This document shows positions 39,285 through 41,922 of a stretch of DNA of 41,922 nt, piece after piece. The stretch comes from a virus: IMG/VR virus record IMGVR_UViG_3300045240_000009, positions 1-41,922 of that record. One strand, written 5' to 3'. The notes below the pieces were generated by a model. It had not been told where the DNA came from. It saw nothing but the letters and a program-made list of their open reading frames with translations, and made no database searches. The position numbers and the translations under genes are program-made. The first letter of the stretch is position 1; each line of letters begins with the position of its first letter.

Positions 39285-40183
39285 CCAATACTATCCGACT
39301 TGCCAGAGTCAAGAAAGAACTGGAAGACGCCCGTGCTATTCGCGGCTCCACAATCCGTCGCTTAAAGGACGCTGAGGCTGCACTACTGCGGCACAACGAA
39401 GCCCTCAAGCATACCAAGTCGGTGGTCGACTCCCATAAGATAAACGTGGACCACCTGTACAACCAGGACTCTCTGGCCCTCAAGCGAACTCAGCAATTGG
39501 AAGGTGAGTTGAAAGAAGTTGAAGCCCGGGTCGAGGCTGATCGTCAGGCCGATGTCTTGAAGAGCGCACGGTATGCCCTGGCCTATGGAGTGGGCTACGC
39601 TGACTTGCTAAATCTGCTGAATAGCTACCCGCCCACCAAGCTGCAGGAGACAGCGATGCAGCAGTGGGAGCGCAAAGAACGTGAGCGCGAGCAGCATGCA
39701 GCCTTCGTCAAGATGTGGGAAGCGATCAAGAATGATCCGTGCGGTATCTACACTGGTCCGGTCGGCCTTGCCTACACCGGAACCATGACAGGCCGGTTCA
39801 CCGTCAACGTCCCGACGATTATCGACATCCCGAAGAAGCGGGAAGGTGCTGCGGCCTACGCTGTGATGGGCACGGAGAACCCACACACAGGCGCTGGCGG
39901 CGTTCGCAAGTCAAGCCAAGGGGATAACTACCCGTGGGTTATTCAACGCCGTGAGCACGGTGTATTCAAGGCTGGTGTGGCATCGACCTACACCTGGGAA
40001 GCGCTGCACCCTGGCATCAACCATATCACCGTGGGCATCCCGACATACGACGATGCCCTGCGTGTGATCCAGTATGCAGAGCATCACAACAAGCTCAACG
40101 GCAATAACTACGGCACTCTGCTGGGCCGTAGCCGCGACTGGAAAGAGCTGGGCGTGGCGCTCACCGGCTGGAAATTGAAGTAG
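39281..40183 (+). CDS. Large orphan early protein: coiled coil plus unknown C-terminal domain
   Basis: A 300-residue protein, the largest in the early block. Residues 1-95 form a long coiled coil (RVKKELEDARAIRGSTIRRL, then QQLEGELKEVEARVEADRQA). Residues 120-145 are a highly charged helix; the C-terminal 150 residues form an alpha/beta domain with TMTGRFTVNVPTIIDIPKKR, GGVRKSSQGDNYPWVIQRRE and GINHITVGIPTYDDALRVIQ. No known fold is evident to me. RNA element C begins immediately after its stop. The coiled coil suggests an oligomeric or host-binding protein. Confidence 0.78.
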   Translation: MTNTIRLARVKKELEDARAIRGSTIRRLKDAEAALLRHNEALKHTKSVVDSHKINVDHLYNQDSLALKRTQQLEGELKEVEARVEADRQADVLKSARYALAYGVGYADLLNLLNSYPPTKLQETAMQQWERKEREREQHAAFVKMWEAIKNDPCGIYTGPVGLAYTGTMTGRFTVNVPTIIDIPKKREGAAAYAVMGTENPHTGAGGVRKSSQGDNYPWVIQRREHGVFKAGVASTYTWEALHPGINHITVGIPTYDDALRVIQYAEHHNKLNGNNYGTLLGRSRDWKELGVALTGWKLK

Positions 40184-40231
40184 CAAGCTACTGCCCTGTG
40201 ACAGAGGGCAGTGTCGTGCAACTTCCGCACG
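40184..40231 (+). ncRNA. Structured intercistronic RNA element, copy C
   Basis: CAAGCTA (40184-40190), hairpin 1 of eight pairs ACTGCCCT (40190-40197) with AGGGCAGT (40205-40212), TGTCGTG (40212-40218), and hairpin 2 CGTGC (40215-40219) / GCACG (40227-40231) around AACTTCC. The element starts at the first base after the upstream stop codon; the ribosome site GAAAGG follows. Confidence 0.75.
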
Positions 40232-40251
40232 TAACCTGAAAGGTATTGAAC

Positions 40252-40674
40252 ATGGCACAAGTCAACGTCGCAGCACTGCAAAAGAAATTGGAATCCCTGC
40301 GTTCGCAAGTCCAGAACATCGAAGCTCAGATCGCAGCAGCAAATAAGTTCGGCAACATTGAAGTTGGTGGCACTGTTGGCTTCGTCTTCGGTCGTGGCGA
40401 GAACAAGAAGAACCTGTCCGGCAAAGTCCTGGGCGTGGGCACCCTGGAAAATGGTGTGGCTTCCCTGGCTGTGCAATTGGGCAGCGGCCTGGATGTCAAG
40501 GTCTTGCGCATCCCGCAGTCCACAGTCAATGGCTATGTCCCACTGATTATCGACGAGCTGACATCGACTGACGTTACCCTGGCCGGTGGTCCGGTCGGTG
40601 ATGCAGCCTCTGAACCAGAAGCTGTTGGCACTGACGGCACGATCAACGCTGACGCCTTATTGGCGGGTGCCTAA
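40252..40674 (+). CDS. Early protein with N-terminal coiled coil
   Basis: A 140-residue protein. Residues 5-32 are a coiled coil (ALQKKLESLRSQVQNIEAQI), and residues 38-95 a small beta-rich domain (VGGTVGFVFGRGENKKNLSG). The C-terminal 40 residues are acidic and probably flexible. ATG 40252 was chosen over the in-frame TTG at 40246 because of its spacing from GAAAGG. I recall similar two-part proteins in other phages but no function. It follows RNA element C. Confidence 0.75.
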   Translation: MAQVNVAALQKKLESLRSQVQNIEAQIAAANKFGNIEVGGTVGFVFGRGENKKNLSGKVLGVGTLENGVASLAVQLGSGLDVKVLRIPQSTVNGYVPLIIDELTSTDVTLAGGPVGDAASEPEAVGTDGTINADALLAGA

Positions 40675-40685
40675 GTTAGAGCTAA

Positions 40686-40708
40686 CCCTGTTCGGCTTTA
40701 GGACAGGG
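40686..40708 (+). promoter_or_regulatory. Leader hairpin with GGCTTTA loop
   Basis: CCCTGTTC (40686-40693) pairs with GGACAGGG (40701-40708) over eight positions with one T.G, around the loop GGCTTTA. GAGCTAA precedes it. It lies between a stop codon and the ribosome site AAGGAG, and shares the CTT loop and upstream GCTA with the three two-hairpin RNA elements. Confidence 0.6.
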
Positions 40709-40735
40709 ATTGTATTTCATCTCAAGGAGAATCAC

Positions 40736-40933
40736 ATGCGTGGAACTGCCGACCGCTCCGATGTGTACCCGTACCGGGCCATCGAAGTCAAACCAAACCT
40801 GCCATTCTATCAAGGCCACTGGAAAGTTTTCAACGTGGCGAAGCAAGAGGATGCGCTACCAACTCCCTTCCCAACTGAGGCTCTTGCTATTGCAGCAGCC
40901 CACACCCTCAAGCAGTACGAGGATGCACGATGA
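40736..40933 (+). CDS. Small hypothetical early protein
   Basis: A 65-residue protein from ATG 40736, behind CAAGGAGAA. YPYRAIEVKPNLPFYQGHWKV forms predicted strands, then a helix (TEALAIAAAHTLKQYEDA), a plan reminiscent of small dsRBD-like or DUF1508-like folds but without a convincing motif. Its stop overlaps the next start (ATGA). Confidence 0.7.
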   Translation: MRGTADRSDVYPYRAIEVKPNLPFYQGHWKVFNVAKQEDALPTPFPTEALAIAAAHTLKQYEDAR

Positions 40934-41253
40934 CCTACTCGCACTTCACCCGTGGTGCCGTACGTAACGTCACCAAACTAATCCGTCTGCTGACCTCGCT
41001 GCAGGTCGCGCTGCTGGAACGCGCCAAGGCTGTGCACACTAAGTCCATCCAACGCGATGTGGTTGTCACGTTCAAGGCTGCGTTCAAGAAGAAGCGTGAG
41101 ATGCACGAGCAACAAGTGATGTACAAACAGATCATCGACGACGCTACTACACAGCTCAACCGTGCGAACAAAGCGACCGACGCTGCATTCAATCATGCCT
41201 ATGCAGTGCAAGCTGCTGCCGGTGTAGAACTGTCTAATCTTCGTAACAACTGA
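40930..41253 (+). CDS. Coiled-coil early protein
   Basis: A 107-residue basic, almost wholly helical protein (VTKLIRLLTSLQVALLERAK, then KKKREMHEQQVMYKQIIDDA). No family recognised. ATGA-coupled to the gene before it; GAAAGG for the next gene follows its stop. Probably an oligomeric rod or an antagonist of a host factor (inference). Confidence 0.7.
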   Translation: MTYSHFTRGAVRNVTKLIRLLTSLQVALLERAKAVHTKSIQRDVVVTFKAAFKKKREMHEQQVMYKQIIDDATTQLNRANKATDAAFNHAYAVQAAAGVELSNLRNN

Positions 41254-41264
41254 AAGGTATTACC

Positions 41265-41420
41265 ATGTCGGATAACAAACCAAAGCGCACGTTCCTGAAC
41301 CAAGTCTATTACCATGGCGAGAACGTCCGCACCCTGGTGTTCATCGTTCGTCAGGTCGCCACAAGCGTCCTGTTCTTTGCAGTCGCTACCGCCCTCATCA
41401 AGGTCGCTATCGTTCTGTAA
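41265..41420 (+). CDS. 51-residue membrane protein before primase
   Basis: ATG 41265 behind GAAAGG. An N-terminal polar part (SDNKPKRTFLNQVYYHGENV) precedes one membrane helix at residues 24-50 (VFIVRQVATSVLFFAVATAL). Its TAA overlaps the primase ATG (TAATG). Function is unknown; similar membrane peptides precede replication genes in several podoviruses, as far as I recall. Confidence 0.72.
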   Translation: MSDNKPKRTFLNQVYYHGENVRTLVFIVRQVATSVLFFAVATALIKVAIVL

Positions 41421-41922
41421 TGCTTGACCCAAAGTCATGGCTTCACCTAGCACAGGAGCTGCGTCTTGATGAGCAGCGCCGTGTGCGTCATGACTGCGGT
41501 AGTGGTTCACCTATGGTGGTGTTCCACAAAGACGAAGGCTGGTCGGCCTACTGTCACAGGTGTGGCGAACCTGGGTTTGTAGCCCGGCCTGCTGAGTCGT
41601 TAGCCGAAAGGTTAGCCCGAGTCAAGGCGCGTCAGCTAGTGGAGGCGACCGTGCAATCGAGCATCGTGCCACCAACACCAGCGGTGTCCGATGTTACTCA
41701 ATGGCCTGCCCTCGCAAGAGTGTGGTTATACAAAGCTGGTCTTTCGAATGACGACATAGAAAGTTTGGGTATCTACTATCATGAAAAGCTTGACCGAGTT
41801 ATTATCCCAATCCTTTCGGAAGGGTTCACCGGAGACCTCATCTACTGGCAGGGCCGGGCCTACGACTGGACTCCCGAAGTTCAGAGACCTAAGTACCTCA
41901 ACCCTCACGCAACTGGCAGTAG
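41420..41922 (+). CDS. DNA primase, N-terminal part (zinc-binding domain; gene continues at window start)
   Basis: ATG 41420 in a TAATG overlap. The first 50 residues hold a zinc ribbon of the T7 primase type: HDCGSGSPMVVFHKDEGWSA followed by YCHRCGEPG, which reads the primase recognition site in template DNA. A linker and the start of the RNA polymerase domain follow (GIYYHEKLDRVIIPI). The frame runs off the window end at the 127-base overlap and continues at base 3. The full protein has 279 residues. Confidence 0.9.
   Translation, partial: MLDPKSWLHLAQELRLDEQRRVRHDCGSGSPMVVFHKDEGWSAYCHRCGEPGFVARPAESLAERLARVKARQLVEATVQSSIVPPTPAVSDVTQWPALARVWLYKAGLSNDDIESLGIYYHEKLDRVIIPILSEGFTGDLIYWQGRAYDWTPEVQRPKYLNPHATGS
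41796..41922. repeat. Terminal direct repeat, right copy (assembly overlap)
   Basis: Identical to bases 1-127. Removing one copy restores an uninterrupted primase gene, which confirms that the sequence is a closed circle in the assembly. Confidence 0.97.

Noticed and set aside
41503-41519. GGTTCACCTATGG as a fourth phage promoter in the primase gene
   Set aside because: Only the central nine bases match contiguously and it encodes the primase zinc domain; a nine-base match is not unlikely by chance in 42 kb.

Overview
This window is the essentially complete genome of a T7-type podovirus (Autographiviridae sense: own single-subunit RNA polymerase), cut open at an arbitrary point. The first 127 bases are identical to the last 127, which is the signature of a circularised assembly, so the unit length is 41,795 bp and the cut falls inside the primase gene. 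I find 57 genes, all on the + strand, mostly packed with ATGA/GTGA/TAATG stop-start overlaps. The gene order (separate primase and helicase, replication genes, ligase, then the RNA polymerase directly in front of the structural genes) is that of phiKMV-like phages rather than T7 itself. The host is not encoded; moderately GC-rich codons and spanins with a lipoprotein point to a Gram-negative host, possibly Pseudomonas-like (inference).

Layout in the biological direction. (1) 34,933-36,367: a gene-free 1.4 kb stretch that most likely holds the real genome ends: a phage promoter, a low-complexity AGACAG/GATAG tract, two sigma70-like promoter plus hairpin modules and a tRNA-like remnant. (2) 36,368-41,420: 17 small early genes, including four tiny membrane/lipoprotein peptides, separated by recurrent structured RNA leaders. 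(3) 41,420 through the junction to 10,610: primase, helicase, family A DNA polymerase, putative SSB, 5'-3' exonuclease, endonuclease VII, DEDD exonuclease, MazG-like and DUF5664-like nucleotide enzymes, a nucleotidyltransferase and ATP-dependent ligase. (4) 10,619-13,033: RNA polymerase, followed by an inverted pair of phage promoters. (5) 13,112-30,736: two small proteins ending in AGLNI, portal, scaffold, capsid, an endonuclease VII-type HNH gene, terminator, tail tubular A and B, three internal virion proteins (the largest with an N-terminal glucosaminidase-like domain) and tail fibre. (6) 30,749-34,932: holin, small and large terminase, a four-repeat beta-rich protein, SAR lysozyme, Rz and Rz1.

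How it works together: host RNA polymerase would read the early block from the two promoters near 35.7-35.9 kb; the phage polymerase then reads from a 20-bp motif (TTTYRGTACACCTATGGATA) found in front of the structural block, in front of the tail fibre and in the terminal region. Terminators lie after the capsid/HNH pair and before the fibre promoter.

The most interesting signal is a family of intercistronic RNA elements in the early block: three copies share CAAGCTA, a covarying hairpin, an invariant TGTCGTG and a second hairpin whose loop contains CTT. No CRISPR array, integrase or canonical tRNA gene was seen.
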